Source: Agrocybe praecox
Taxonomy: Eukaryota > Basidiomycota > Agaricomycetes > Agaricales > Agrocybaceae
Assembly (NCBI GenBank): GCA_964017145.1
Contig: CAXHKQ010000080.1
Span: 1 to 11,975, forward strand
Length of the DNA: 11,975 nt
Reading direction: 5' to 3'
The notes beneath the pieces are model-generated. The model was not told where the DNA came from. It saw only the letters and a list, made by a program, of their open reading frames with translations, and ran no database searches. Made by a program: the position numbers and the translations under genes. Shown here in pieces: positions 1 through 7,501 of the stretch. Within the stretch, counting starts at the first letter, position 1. Each line of letters starts with the position of its first letter.

Positions 1-560
1 GAATCAATTTCGAAATGACAAAATGCAATCGATTTGGCTATATTTTTGCTGAACATTATTACATTGCATCGGGTCTATGATTCAAGCTCTACTCCAAAAA
101 CCAAGAGCATGTTTTCCCGACGATTTTAAAATAGTGGGAGGCGTGAGATAAATTTCGCTTCATTCGATTTTTTCTACATCAAGAATTTGCGATTTCAAGC
201 ACATTAATGGGAGATGATTTGTAGTAGCAAACACACCAAAAATACATATAGGGTTATAACTTTTGAATTCAAAGCCATACCGGAACATAATTTATTCTAG
301 AAGTAAGATTCCTAAATGCATACAATTTCCAAAATTATGTTGAATATCGTCATTTTAAAGGCCTGAAATAGTCCATGTAAAACTTGACCCACCTTACCCT
401 ACTATACATATTTTGCACCATAAAGCATAATCTGCACGCGCAGATGTGCCGCCACCGCCACCCTAACCAGCATAATCTTTCGAATAGTTAGTCTGGGCCC
501 CCACATTAGTATGTATAAATAAATGTAAACCGTAGCTACACATACCACCCAAAACCACCC

Positions 561-579
561 CCAACCAACCAACCAACCA
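561..579. repeat. (CCAA)n simple repeat
   Basis: Four to five tandem CCAA units, preceded by a C/A-rich tract from about 541. This is a plain low-complexity microsatellite with no coding context. Confidence 0.85.
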
Positions 580-851
580 CTCCTCTGGGCGATAAACCGT
601 CCGACCCGCACGCGTCGACGTGAGCAACGCGCGATATTAGTATGTATTACCTCTATCATTGTGTGCGCGTCGGTTGGCGAGGGTCGCAACAACGCCACCA
701 TTCCGCCTTTGGTTGGCCGTTGCCTTGCGACACCGACGACCAACGACGGCCAACCCATTCCATCAGTGCACGCGCGGCGCGAGCGCTCCCATCGTTTGAC
801 GGCGGGGCGTTGGGATGCTGTGCAGGGTGCGCTGGGTGCTGCTCAAACTAA

Positions 852-865
852 ACACACACACACAC
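852..865. repeat. (AC)n microsatellite
   Basis: Seven AC dinucleotide units in non-coding DNA. Confidence 0.9.
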
Positions 866-1100
866 GCATACAGGTCACAGCGATTCGGTTGTAAGGCTGT
901 TGGGATATATTTCAAAGAAATAAATATCAATTTAAATATTTGGTGCCGATATAAAAAAACACTTATTGGCGAAGGTTCATGAAGTTTGAAATATTGAAAT
1001 TTCCCCAGCAATCTAGACTAAAATGTTTATATGTTATTCCTTCCGCTGTCACTCGGGTTCTGTTCTATTCTAGTTAGAATTGAGCCTTATTCACTCACTC

Positions 1101-1111
1101 ACGACGCTTAT
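1101..1111. repeat. Target-site duplication of the SINE, left copy
   Basis: The 11-mer ACGACGCTTAT is repeated exactly at 1452-1462. The two copies bracket the SINE directly: this one sits beside its A/T-rich 3' tail and the other beside its head. A duplication of this length is typical of LINE-driven, target-primed insertion. Confidence 0.75.
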
Positions 1112-1324
1112 AAATTAATAATTTTATGGCACTACAACCCATTACAGGTCTTGGCCTTCCTTCCATACTCTCCGTGTATGTGAAGAGTAGCAGGGCCTCA
1201 TAATCGGTTTTGGGGTTTAAAGATGCCATGTGATTAGCACAGCGATCCCAAGAGTAACCCTAGGCAACATTTAACATCCTTCCTTTGGATCATCGTTAGA
1301 AGAAAAAACCCGCACCCATACCGG

Positions 1325-1335
1325 GGATTCGAACC
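1325..1335 (-). promoter_or_regulatory. Pol III B box of the SINE
   Basis: The minus strand reads GGTTCGAATCC, an exact match to the B-box consensus GGTTCGANTCC found in the T arm of tRNAs. It is the strongest single sign that the element is tRNA-derived. Confidence 0.85.
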
Positions 1336-1343
1336 CAGGGACC

Positions 1344-1405
1344 GATCGTGAGACAGTGGGATTCCGATGGATTCCGATCGTGAGACAGGCTTGATCGTGA
1401 GACAG
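1344..1405. repeat. Three perfect 13-bp direct repeats inside the SINE
   Basis: GATCGTGAGACAG occurs exactly at 1344-1356, 1376-1388 and 1393-1405. Between the first two there is a further near-tandem pair of ATTCCGATGG-type 10-mers (1361-1370, 1371-1380). The repeats lie between the A-box and B-box regions and account for the abnormal spacing between them. They look like local replication-slippage duplications of a SINE segment that is normally present once. Confidence 0.9.
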
Positions 1406-1406
1406 A

Positions 1407-1457
1407 CGTCGTCTGAGTGGCGTAGTGGTAGAGTACCCCTACGCCACTCAGACGACG
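1407..1457. repeat. Perfect 19-bp inverted repeat at the SINE head
   Basis: Arms 1407-1425 and 1439-1457 are perfect reverse complements over 19 bases, separated by 13 bases (1426-1438) that can themselves pair (GGTA with TACC). The arm contains the tRNA-like GAGTGGCGTAG head of the SINE, so an A-box match is present on both strands (plus 1418-1428, minus 1436-1446). The outer six bases of the right arm (1452-1457) belong to the target-site duplication. Confidence 0.95.
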
Positions 1458-1462
1458 CTTAT
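1452..1462. repeat. Target-site duplication of the SINE, right copy
   Basis: Exact second copy of ACGACGCTTAT (first copy at 1101-1111), at the head end of the minus-strand SINE. Its first six bases are also part of the head palindrome. Confidence 0.75.
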
Positions 1463-1464
1463 TC

Positions 1465-2325
1465 CAGGACTAGCCGATTTCTAGCGAGAGTCTTGACCTG
1501 CAGCTATTTGTTGTTAGCTATTTCAAGTTCACTCTTCAGTGATCTCTTCCAGGTGTTCTTTGGTTACCTTTTCTGACCGGGTTCTGGTCGGTGCTCTTGC
1601 GGAATATATGACCTATCAACCTCCACTTCAGTCGGAGAATCGTCAGCTCCACTCATTCGAACCACGTTCGTCGCTACAGCTCGTCGTTTCTAATGTGATC
1701 AATAAGGCGAATGTGCATGATACAAATGAGACATTGATAGGCAAATGTCTGCAGGCTGTCCATAATCGATGATGCGGTTTTCCATGTTTCGCCACCGTAC
1801 AACTGGACCGACATAACGTTCGACATGAATAACCGCAGATTCAAGTCGCACGACATCGTTGGAGATGCCCATATTCATCATGCCAAAAGCTTGGCGAGCA
1901 TTTACTATCCGGTTCTCGAAACACAGTTTGGCTCCACCGTCCTTGGCTCACCGTCGTGGGTAAGTCGCCTCAGCTTCTCCTCCACTGCGCTTCTGGAACT
2001 TCCAAACAGTCAATGTCGTCCACGAAGTCAAGGTACTAGAGGCTCGTTCTATGCAGATGTTCAACCCCGGAACAAGGAGGACGAGAAGCGGTAAGAGTAT
2101 GCAGCCTGATTCACTCCAGACGCTACATGGAACTCCCATCCCAGTCTGTGCAAAATCCTGCAATTCGTTCCATGGTACAGCTTCCATGGAATACCGACAT
2201 TATCCAGCATCTCCAATTAAATCGCATCGATCTAAGCTATCGAAAGCACGTTCGAAGTCCACGAATATCGGGATTACTTGGGCCTGCCACTCGTTTGACT
2301 GCTCTACGATAATTCGGCTCCAGGA
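1465..2325 (-). pseudogene. Decayed 3' half of a non-LTR (RTE-like) reverse-transcriptase ORF
   Basis: Minus-strand translation gives, in order but in different frames: IIVEQSNEW and FVDFERAFDS, reverse-transcriptase motif A with the first catalytic Asp at plus 2257-2259 (about 2230-2322); SGCILLPLLVLLV, matching the QGCxLSPLLF-type motif (about 2060-2105); LDFVDDIDCL, motif C with the DD pair intact and V for A (about 2000-2040); LYGGETW ... LQTFAYQCL ... DHIRNDEL, the family C-terminal region (about 1680-1805); and KWRLIGHIFRK (about 1593-1627). This series is typical of endonuclease-reverse transcriptases of the RTE-like group; the clade call is an inference from motif wording. Several stops and frame changes separate the motifs, so no protein can be made. 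The endonuclease and the start of the reverse transcriptase are missing above 2325. The 3' end touches the SINE insertion. Confidence 0.8.
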
Positions 2326-2840
2326 TCCTACTCAATATGGTGTACATGAAGGACGAGACGACTATGTTAACGTTGTATTGAGCCTATATCAACAAAAACC
2401 TTCTTTCTTCAGGAATTTAAATATAAATTGCCCAACTCGTACCTACTAAAATGTATCCTGAAAGTCCGAAAATAGTGAACAAGATGAGCTGAGAATGGTT
2501 TAATTCATCCGTTCCACCTCTTTACCTTAAATTTGTGTTCAAAGATATCACCGTACAGAATCCTGTGAACTCGCATTACACAATTTGTTAACTGAAATGC
2601 AATCACCGAGTGTACAATCTGAGGTATCAGAAGGAATAGAGATTCGTGATTTCCCAGTAAACACGCAGCCCTATCCAGTATAGAGTGCGGTTCGTATACT
2701 CACTCTCAGCTCAGCTCAGCTTTGTGCATCGCGTTTGTGCCTTGAACGTGATGTGGCCGTACGTACACAGTACGTCGTTGTTTATGCCAACTGGGCGGCG
2801 GTTGGGCGGACGTGTGGCGGCACCGACGACGACCAACGAC

Positions 2841-2857
2841 CGACGACGACGACGACA
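2841..2857. repeat. (CGA)n trinucleotide repeat
   Basis: Five to six tandem CGA units inside a longer CGA-rich stretch that starts near 2823. No supporting reading frame. Confidence 0.85.
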
Positions 2858-2969
2858 ACGAGAGGGATTGTTAGAGTGCGCATATTACGGATTCAATGGC
2901 TGCATAATGGACACAATATAGTTCTATCTGATGCTTTGCTTTCCTATATTACGACGCTGCCCATTGTGT

Positions 2970-2982
2970 GCTGCTGCTGCTG
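2970..2982. repeat. (GCT)n trinucleotide repeat
   Basis: Four tandem GCT units in non-coding DNA. Confidence 0.8.
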
Positions 2983-3129
2983 TTATTTACTCTAACCGAA
3001 CACATCGTCTCACACATCGCTCACACTATATGGTATGGTTGGTATACTGTTGAGCGATATGCATTATTTATATAGCCATCATCGTGTCACCGTTTCGTCG
3101 GTATACGCTCGCTACTCGCAATTCGTTTC

Positions 3130-3146
3130 CACACACACACACACAC
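3130..3146. repeat. (CA)n microsatellite
   Basis: Eight or more CA dinucleotide units in non-coding DNA. Confidence 0.9.
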
Positions 3147-3945
3147 GTCGTGAAACACTAGATGGGTATATTGCCGTATTATTATGATGGCAGCACAGTA
3201 TTGTTGTCATGACCTCAACGACAATTTTAGCACGTCGCGCGTTTACGAGGAAAATTGGAAGGAAGCCGGAGATGAGCGCGTTTGCTGAGCTGGCTGCGCA
3301 GATGTTGATGCGAAGGTGATCGATTCGTGATAGGCCGTAATGCATTCTGCGAAACTATCGCTCTCATCCTCTAATGTGTTTTGCGTTAACGTTGAGCACA
3401 AATTGGAGCAAATTGCCTGTTTTATGAAGCGCATATGCAATACAGTCAGGTATCCTCTCAAACGGGCCAGGTCTTCGCATCAGTTTGGAGTTCGGACCAA
3501 AGTCATTAGTTGGAACGTTTCGCAGAATTCGCTAATCAAGCACCACTTGCGCAGATTAATCAACTTCAATTGGGCGTTGAATGAATTTTCCAACCATACA
3601 ATTCAGCAATTCACGGAAACGCACGCGAATTCGCATTAAACTGGCGGGCATTCTGCTTGCCGCCGGCATCCTTTATATCCATTAATTTGGCCACAATTTC
3701 GGACGGATGAGTGTTTGGCATGGTGTGTGCGTGTGCTAGGCCCGGAAGTTGAGGGAAACTCACTTCGTCTGTTCAATTCGTATGAACTCTAAGCGTTTCC
3801 TCTATTTATCTTCGTACCCATATTTCTTAATTTTAAGTTGAAACTGCTTGCTTCATGTTTAAAGACCTGCATATCATGTTTTTATGGCCCTGGCGTTCCT
3901 GGCATTGGTGTATGCACAACATTACCAACAGAGAATAAACCGGCG

Positions 3946-3953
3946 TGACGTCA
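3946..3953. promoter_or_regulatory. Candidate CRE-like palindrome TGACGTCA
   Basis: An exact match to the full palindromic cAMP-response element bound by CREB/ATF-type bZIP factors. It lies at the upstream edge of the CpG-rich island and is followed by a CT-rich, GAGA-like stretch at about 3985-4025. An 8-mer can occur by chance, so a regulatory role is only a suggestion from its position. Confidence 0.3.
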
Positions 3954-4026
3954 TTAAATGCTGTGCCACCCCCAACCTGCCGACTCGACTCGATTCGATT
4001 CTCGCTCTCCAAAATGGCTCTCTCTT

Positions 4027-4047
4027 TTGAGACTTGAGACTTGAGAC
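4027..4047. repeat. Three tandem TTGAGAC heptamers
   Basis: TTGAGAC is repeated three times without interruption at 4027-4033, 4034-4040 and 4041-4047. It is a short tandem array just inside the CpG-rich island. Confidence 0.95.
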
Positions 4048-4403
4048 TACGTCACCGATCGTCGCCTGGACTTCAGGACTTGCCGAACCGACGTCGAACA
4101 GTCACTTGGCCACGTTCGTTTGCATCGGACGCGCATTTCCAACCCAGCCAAACAGCAACATTCCGTGTTTCGGTCCATCGTTTGCCAGTTTATTGTCGGC
4201 CGTTCGTTGGAGCACGCGTACGCGATTTTCTCGAGTCCGCGATTCGCTAGCGAATTTCTGACTATAGAAACAGTTTGATGTGGAGAGTGCGAGTTTGTGC
4301 GTGAATTTCCATGAGCGTCTGCATGTGAATTCGTGCATCAGTATCGGCTGCATCGGCATGTTTGTTCGAGTGTAACAAATTGCATACAAAACTGTTTGTT
4401 CAG

Positions 4404-4553
4404 AACAATCAGCTTACACACATCGATTCATATCTGCATACTTGACTGTGCATATTTGAGTGACGTGGTTTTGTGCATTGGAAGCAGTCTCGGCGTTCCG
4501 CGTTCATCGTGTGTGACACATGACACCAATTGCATGGAAACAATCAGCTTACA
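4404..4553. repeat. 15-bp direct repeat pair
   Basis: AACAATCAGCTTACA occurs exactly at 4404-4418 and 4539-4553, with a 120-base spacer. The flanks are not alike beyond the first bases. It could be a repeated factor-binding site or a chance or slippage duplication. Confidence 0.85.
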
Positions 4554-4663
4554 AATCCCATCGACACATACGGCACGTCGTCGTGAAAGCGACTTTTCCC
4601 CGAATGCACTGACATTCTACACTATCTCCAGAGACGAGCAGCGAACGTTTCGCTTCAGTCGCT

Positions 4664-4675
4664 TCAGTGTCAGTG
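4664..4675 (+). promoter_or_regulatory. Candidate initiator (TCAGTGTCAGTG)
   Basis: Two overlapping matches to the insect initiator core TCAGT, in a CpG-rich setting with no clear TATA box upstream. The same 12-mer recurs at 6745-6756. It is only a candidate transcription start. Confidence 0.25.
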
Positions 4676-5280
4676 AGTGCGCATAAAGCAGACATTAATA
4701 TATCGCGTCTGCCCTCGGAGGCGCCTCGCAATCGGATATCGGGTAATTTGACGGGAGTCATCGCGTCTTCATCTGCTCGAGAGACGTGTCGCGTGAGGCG
4801 ACCCAAATTGGCAATCGGAGATAAATCGCTGCTAAGTAATAATATGGTGTGGTGTTTGTGATATATCGCGCGGATTAACATCGTCGTCGCGTGTCGTCGC
4901 GCATCGTCTCGCATTTCGCGTTGCAGCAGCGAGAGGAGCATCGCATCGAAGCAGCGGCGCTCCGCCTCGGGCATCGGAGCACTTGGAGTGCTCGTGTTTC
5001 CGAGCGTAGGTGGAAGAACGTGCCAAGTGGATATATCACAAGTAAGATCACGACGCGACGCGACGCATCGAATTTGCGCGAGAGCTCCTCGCGCCGATTT
5101 CGGGGGAAATTCACTCACGTGCGCGTGAAAATACAAGACATGTGTTGCTTGCGCGCACACACGTACACACTCATGTTAGACTACGTCATCGGGAAGGAAC
5201 ACGACGACGTGCGTGTGCGTTTGCCAAAAACGGAATCCGGGGAGTACACTGTGCGTCAGAACAGGTGTAACAGATGTTAA

Positions 5281-6219
5281 CATTCGCAGTAGACTTTTAA
5301 GATGCTTGTTTTGAAATTCCTCTAAATTAGTGTTGAAGACAATATTATGTCAATTTCCGATTGGCCTGTCTTTGTTCTTATTTATGCTTCCTAGTATATT
5401 AGCAATTGAGTTGAGCGATGACCGTTGAAGATTTTGCGGAATCTTGGACCATTCTCGCTGAAGAGCTTCGTTTGAAGAGTCCAAACTTCCGCGTTTTTTA
5501 GCGTTGACTAGTTCAATTTAACCAAATATATAATATTCAATTCAACCAAAAGGAAAACAATCATTGACTTTGCATCTGGTGAAATCGTTAGCCATTGTGT
5601 AAGCAAAATTGATTCAATTTATCCAATATTGATTGCGACTAGGGTTGTCTTACATTGATGTAAACTGTTTTTGTGACCAATAATCACCCATTAACACTTG
5701 CTTTCCCGATATGTTTCACTCAAACAGGCAGCTCTCACTAGAAAGAGAGCAGCGATCAACTTCACTGAAGAGTGATAACTGCCAAGCCAACATTTACTCG
5801 TCTGCTCGCACACGGGCAAAGTGATCGGTGTTTTTCCACTCTGCGCTTCGAGTACTAGTTGTTAGAGCAATCTTATCTATTACTCATTACATAGTTCCCT
5901 GTTTTGACGACTCGTTTGATCAATGTTAACCGGACAACGTTTCCCACTCTACCATCGCTTATTGCTAATCGTGTTATTTGTATACTCCAACGCTTTAAGT
6001 CTTGTTGTTACGTGATACCAACATTTCGTTCATTTGGAAGGAATTTCGGACTCAAACAATATATACGATAGCTATATGCCATCGCAGTGCAACTCTATCA
6101 TTCGAACATGTTTGCAGTCCATCGTCCAATGCTGGTCTTCTATTCGACATAAAGCAAAGTACTTCTGAAGTCTTACTAAAACTATAATGATCTGCTAGGC
6201 TCTTATAATTGTTCACCTC
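5281..6219. other. AT-rich spacer, no gene seen
   Basis: AT-rich DNA with many stops in all frames. I see a near-duplicate pair TTCAATTTAACCAAA / TTCAATTCAACCAAA at about 5513 and 5535. I also see two small hairpins, GCTCTC/GAGAGC at 5731-5750 and TCACT/AGTGA at 5762-5775 with a GAAG loop. Nothing supports a gene, RNA gene or mobile element. Confidence 0.5.
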
Positions 6220-6375
6220 GCTATCTTCGATCGATTGAGAAATGCCAACTATGTAACACTTGATCTGACGCAGGGTGTAGAATGTGAGCGTGTCTGCGTC
6301 TACGCTCGTCTACGCTCTCGATATCCGAGTGCGAAACGCAATCAAGCAGCAAGTGTATAATTACGACGTGCTGTC

Positions 6376-6391
6376 GCTGCTGCTGCTGCTG
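6376..6391. repeat. (GCT)n trinucleotide repeat
   Basis: Five tandem GCT units, which read as a short polyglutamine run in one minus-strand frame that I do not believe is coding. Confidence 0.85.
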
Positions 6392-6544
6392 AGCGCTGTT
6401 GCTCCGTCGAGATATCGAGCCATTGTGCCCTTTAACGTCGTCGTGCCCTGATATTAGAGGTGCTTCGTGCCTTTGAGTGTGCGATGTTGGCGCCCAAAAC
6501 CGGGCACACTCGGGCGTATCAAGCGCGCAAGATACAGCAAGGAC

Positions 6545-6560
6545 GTGTGTGTGTGTGTGT
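6545..6560. repeat. (GT)n microsatellite
   Basis: Eight GT dinucleotide units in a CpG-rich non-coding stretch. Confidence 0.9.
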
Positions 6561-6744
6561 TTGTTCGGGATTCGTGTGCGAATGTGTGCGAACACATTGG
6601 GCGCCTCCCGGTCTGGCGGCGGCGACGGCGGCGTCGCTGGTGATGTGAAGTGTAATTGGTTCACCCAGAGAGATATCTAAGCAGCATACCCCGGCTACGG
6701 GGTCGGGAGTTTAGCAAGGTGTTCGGGTGTGCTTTCCAGTTAAG

Positions 6745-6756
6745 TCAGTGTCAGTG
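6745..6756 (+). promoter_or_regulatory. Candidate initiator (TCAGTGTCAGTG), second copy
   Basis: Exact repeat of the 12-mer at 4664-4675. In both places it is followed by a GTGCGC/GAGCGC-type sequence. It fits the insect initiator core TCAGT, but no other core-promoter element is clear. Confidence 0.25.
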
Positions 6757-7100
6757 CGAGCGCGCACGCGTTGACGATTTACACATCCGATTATTCGGCG
6801 TCACGGTTTGGGGGTGGGGAGAGATTCGCTCGCGTTGGCGTTGTATTTGTCTTTTATTTATGTATAGGCAGACACACAAAGGTGCTTGCTTGCGGGCTGG
6901 GTTAGCGCGTGAACAGACACGCACGCGGCGCGTGTGTGTTGGCGAGGAAATACATTCAGGCAGTGGTTTTTGCTGTTGAGGGTTGTGTGTTTTCACGGCA
7001 AGTATACAGTTTTCTATGGATAAACGGTGTTGCGTTGTTTCGCTTGAAAGATTTAAAGTTTTCATTCAATTTATCTTACTAATAGGGAAGAGTATGGCAT

Positions 7101-7139
7101 ATGATTTTATTGTGCCTGACCACTAAGAATGGAATGTAA
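7101..7139 (+). repeat. Left outer arm of a foldback/MITE-like element
   Basis: These 39 bases are the reverse complement of 8656-8694 with only three mismatches and no gap. The right arm starts directly after the TA that flanks the mariner. If the mariner and one TA are removed, the two arms lie about 250 bases apart and enclose a second inverted repeat. A weaker match continues outward from the left arm to about 7080. Confidence 0.85.
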
Positions 7140-7177
7140 CAAAATAAAGACAGGAGAAGCGTTATATACTGGCCGAG

Positions 7178-7370
7178 TTATAGTGTTTCAAACTAGCAAT
7201 CCGATGGAATCTAAAAAAAATGTGTAAGAATCAATCTTGGACTGCTCGAAACTCGTAACATCCGACATTCAATTGGCAAGAATCCTGACACACGTCAGGA
7301 TTGTACCCTGTTAACGACTCTTCATAGCTTCATAGGCTAGTTGCTGCATTGCTAGTTTTAAACACTATAA
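7178..7370. repeat. Inner 23-bp inverted repeat pair
   Basis: Arm 7178-7200 begins TTATAGTGTTT and ends ACTAGCAAT; arm 7348-7370 is its reverse complement with a single mismatch. The loop between them contains the 8-bp hairpin at 7281-7302. Confidence 0.9.
7281..7302. repeat. Perfect 8-bp hairpin
   Basis: AATCCTGA and TCAGGATT pair perfectly around a six-base loop, CACACG. It sits near the centre of the larger nested palindrome. Confidence 0.9.
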
Positions 7371-7390
7371 TAATATAAATCTATAACTTA

Positions 7391-7501
7391 ACAGGCAGGC
7401 TGGAAAGTCCATATCGTTTGATAGTAGGAGACATATTTTTGATAAGATTATTTGTGAATAATGAACACAGTTCCATTGAAGGACGATTTACCGAAAATGG
7501 C
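7391..7501 (+). repeat. Mariner left terminal inverted repeat (long, about 111 bp)
   Basis: The first 38 bases match the right end with two mismatches. Similarity then continues with one single-base gap to about 7501, sharing blocks such as GTTCCATT and AAGGACGAT, at roughly 80 percent identity by eye. Classical mariners have repeats near 30 bases. The last codons of the transposase fall inside this repeat. Confidence 0.8.

Larger units (their letters stand above)
1..1100. other. Non-coding DNA, AT-rich with a GC-rich patch at about 600-840
   Basis: I see no gene here. All open frames are short, overlap each other in several frames and show no recognisable domain. The first 400 bases are AT-rich. 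A CpG-rich patch follows at about 600-840, with a perfect 10-bp inverted repeat (GGTTGGCCGT at 711-720, ACGGCCAACC at 746-755) around a 25-base loop. The stretch near 387-402, which reads as a proline-rich CA/CC string on one strand, may be an old repeat, but I could not match it to a second copy in this window. The region is best read as intergenic or intronic. Confidence 0.6.
1112..1451 (-). mobile_element. tRNA-derived SINE (minus strand), rearranged head
   Basis: Read on the minus strand, the element has a perfect RNA polymerase III B box, GGTTCGAATCC (plus coordinates 1325-1335), and an A-box match TGGCGTAGGGG (1436-1446). After the B box comes a unique body of about 200 bases, then a segment reading GGGTTGTAGTGCC near 1130 and an A/T-rich tail at 1112-1130. 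An exact 11-bp target-site duplication (1101-1111 and 1452-1462) flanks it. The layout of tRNA-like head, unrelated body and A-rich tail is that of tRNA-related SINEs, which are common in mosquitoes; the subfamily is not certain. The A and B boxes are about 100 bases apart, longer than in a functional tRNA-like promoter, because short direct repeats and a palindrome lie between them. This copy is therefore unlikely to be well transcribed. It lies immediately beside the minus-strand reverse-transcriptase remnant. Confidence 0.8.
2326..3959. other. Non-coding DNA with simple repeats
   Basis: No gene is recognisable on either strand. The longest frame (3340-3639, plus, 99 codons) has no domain I can name and no coding context. 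The stretch contains a (CGA)n tract at 2841-2857, a (CTG)n tract at 2970-2982 and a CA microsatellite at 3130-3146. A GC-rich, CpG-rich pocket lies at about 2740-2880. The trinucleotide runs could be mistaken for polyglutamine or polyaspartate coding, but no open frame of useful length carries them. Confidence 0.55.
3960..5280 (+). other. CpG-rich island, possible promoter or leader exon of a host gene
   Basis: This stretch is clearly richer in CpG than its flanks, with many CGT/CGC words, CT-rich blocks and few stops in several frames. It holds a (TTGAGAC)x3 tandem at 4027-4047, a 15-bp direct repeat AACAATCAGCTTACA at 4404-4418 and 4539-4553, and an insect-initiator-like TCAGTGTCAGTG at 4664-4675. 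A splice-donor-like AAGTAAGAT starts at about 5039, and an E-box inside a short palindrome lies at 5115-5128. The longest open frame (4549-5160, minus, 203 codons) has no recognisable domain and is best explained by the low stop frequency of CG-rich DNA. Insect regulatory genes often have long untranslated first exons that look like this. The strand and the gene identity are inferences; nothing here names a product. Confidence 0.35.
6220..6990. other. Second CpG-rich island, possible promoter or leader exon
   Basis: CpG-rich DNA with a (GCT)n tract (6376-6391), a GT microsatellite (6545-6560), a perfect short hairpin ACCCCG/CGGGGT with loop GCTA (6688-6703), and an initiator-like TCAGTGTCAGTG (6745-6756) followed by GCGC-rich sequence. 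The longest open frame (6221-6664, minus, 147 codons) contains a short glutamine run from the CTG repeat and otherwise shows no domain, so I do not call it a gene. The composition resembles the 3960-5280 island, and the two may be alternative promoters or leader exons of one host gene. That link is an inference. Confidence 0.3.
7140..7390. mobile_element. Interior of the foldback/MITE-like element, interrupted by a mariner
   Basis: This 250-base stretch lies between the left outer arm and the mariner and has no open frame. It holds a second inverted repeat of 23 bases (7178-7200 with 7348-7370, one mismatch) and, between its arms, a perfect 8-bp hairpin AATCCTGA/TCAGGATT (7281-7302, loop CACACG). 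The centres of the three inverted repeats (about 7265 once the mariner is removed, 7274 and 7291) nearly coincide, so the whole is one nested palindrome. A non-autonomous foldback or MITE is the simplest explanation. I cannot name a family and did not find a convincing target-site duplication. Confidence 0.55.

Noticed and set aside
1325..1446. A functional tRNA gene
   Set aside because: B-box and A-box matches exist, but the spacing is too long, no acceptor or anticodon stems can be built, and the flanking body, tail and target-site duplication show a SINE.
1529..1542. 14-mer TCACTCTTCAGTGA whose reverse complement recurs at 5762-5775
   Set aside because: The flanks share almost nothing, the word is partly self-complementary, and one copy lies within the reverse-transcriptase remnant. 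Coincidence is likely.
4549..5160. 203-codon open frame on the minus strand
   Set aside because: It has no recognisable domain, is rich in Arg, Ala and Cys as expected from CpG-rich DNA, and lies over the candidate leader region. It is best explained by a low stop frequency.
5726..5784. Two adjacent hairpins with a weak closing stem, as a possible structured RNA
   Set aside because: The closing stem is only 4-5 bp and overlaps the first hairpin. Stems this short are expected by chance in a window of this size.
6221..6664. 147-codon minus-strand frame with a glutamine run
   Set aside because: The glutamines come from a CTG microsatellite and the His/Thr run from a GT microsatellite. Nothing else looks protein-like.
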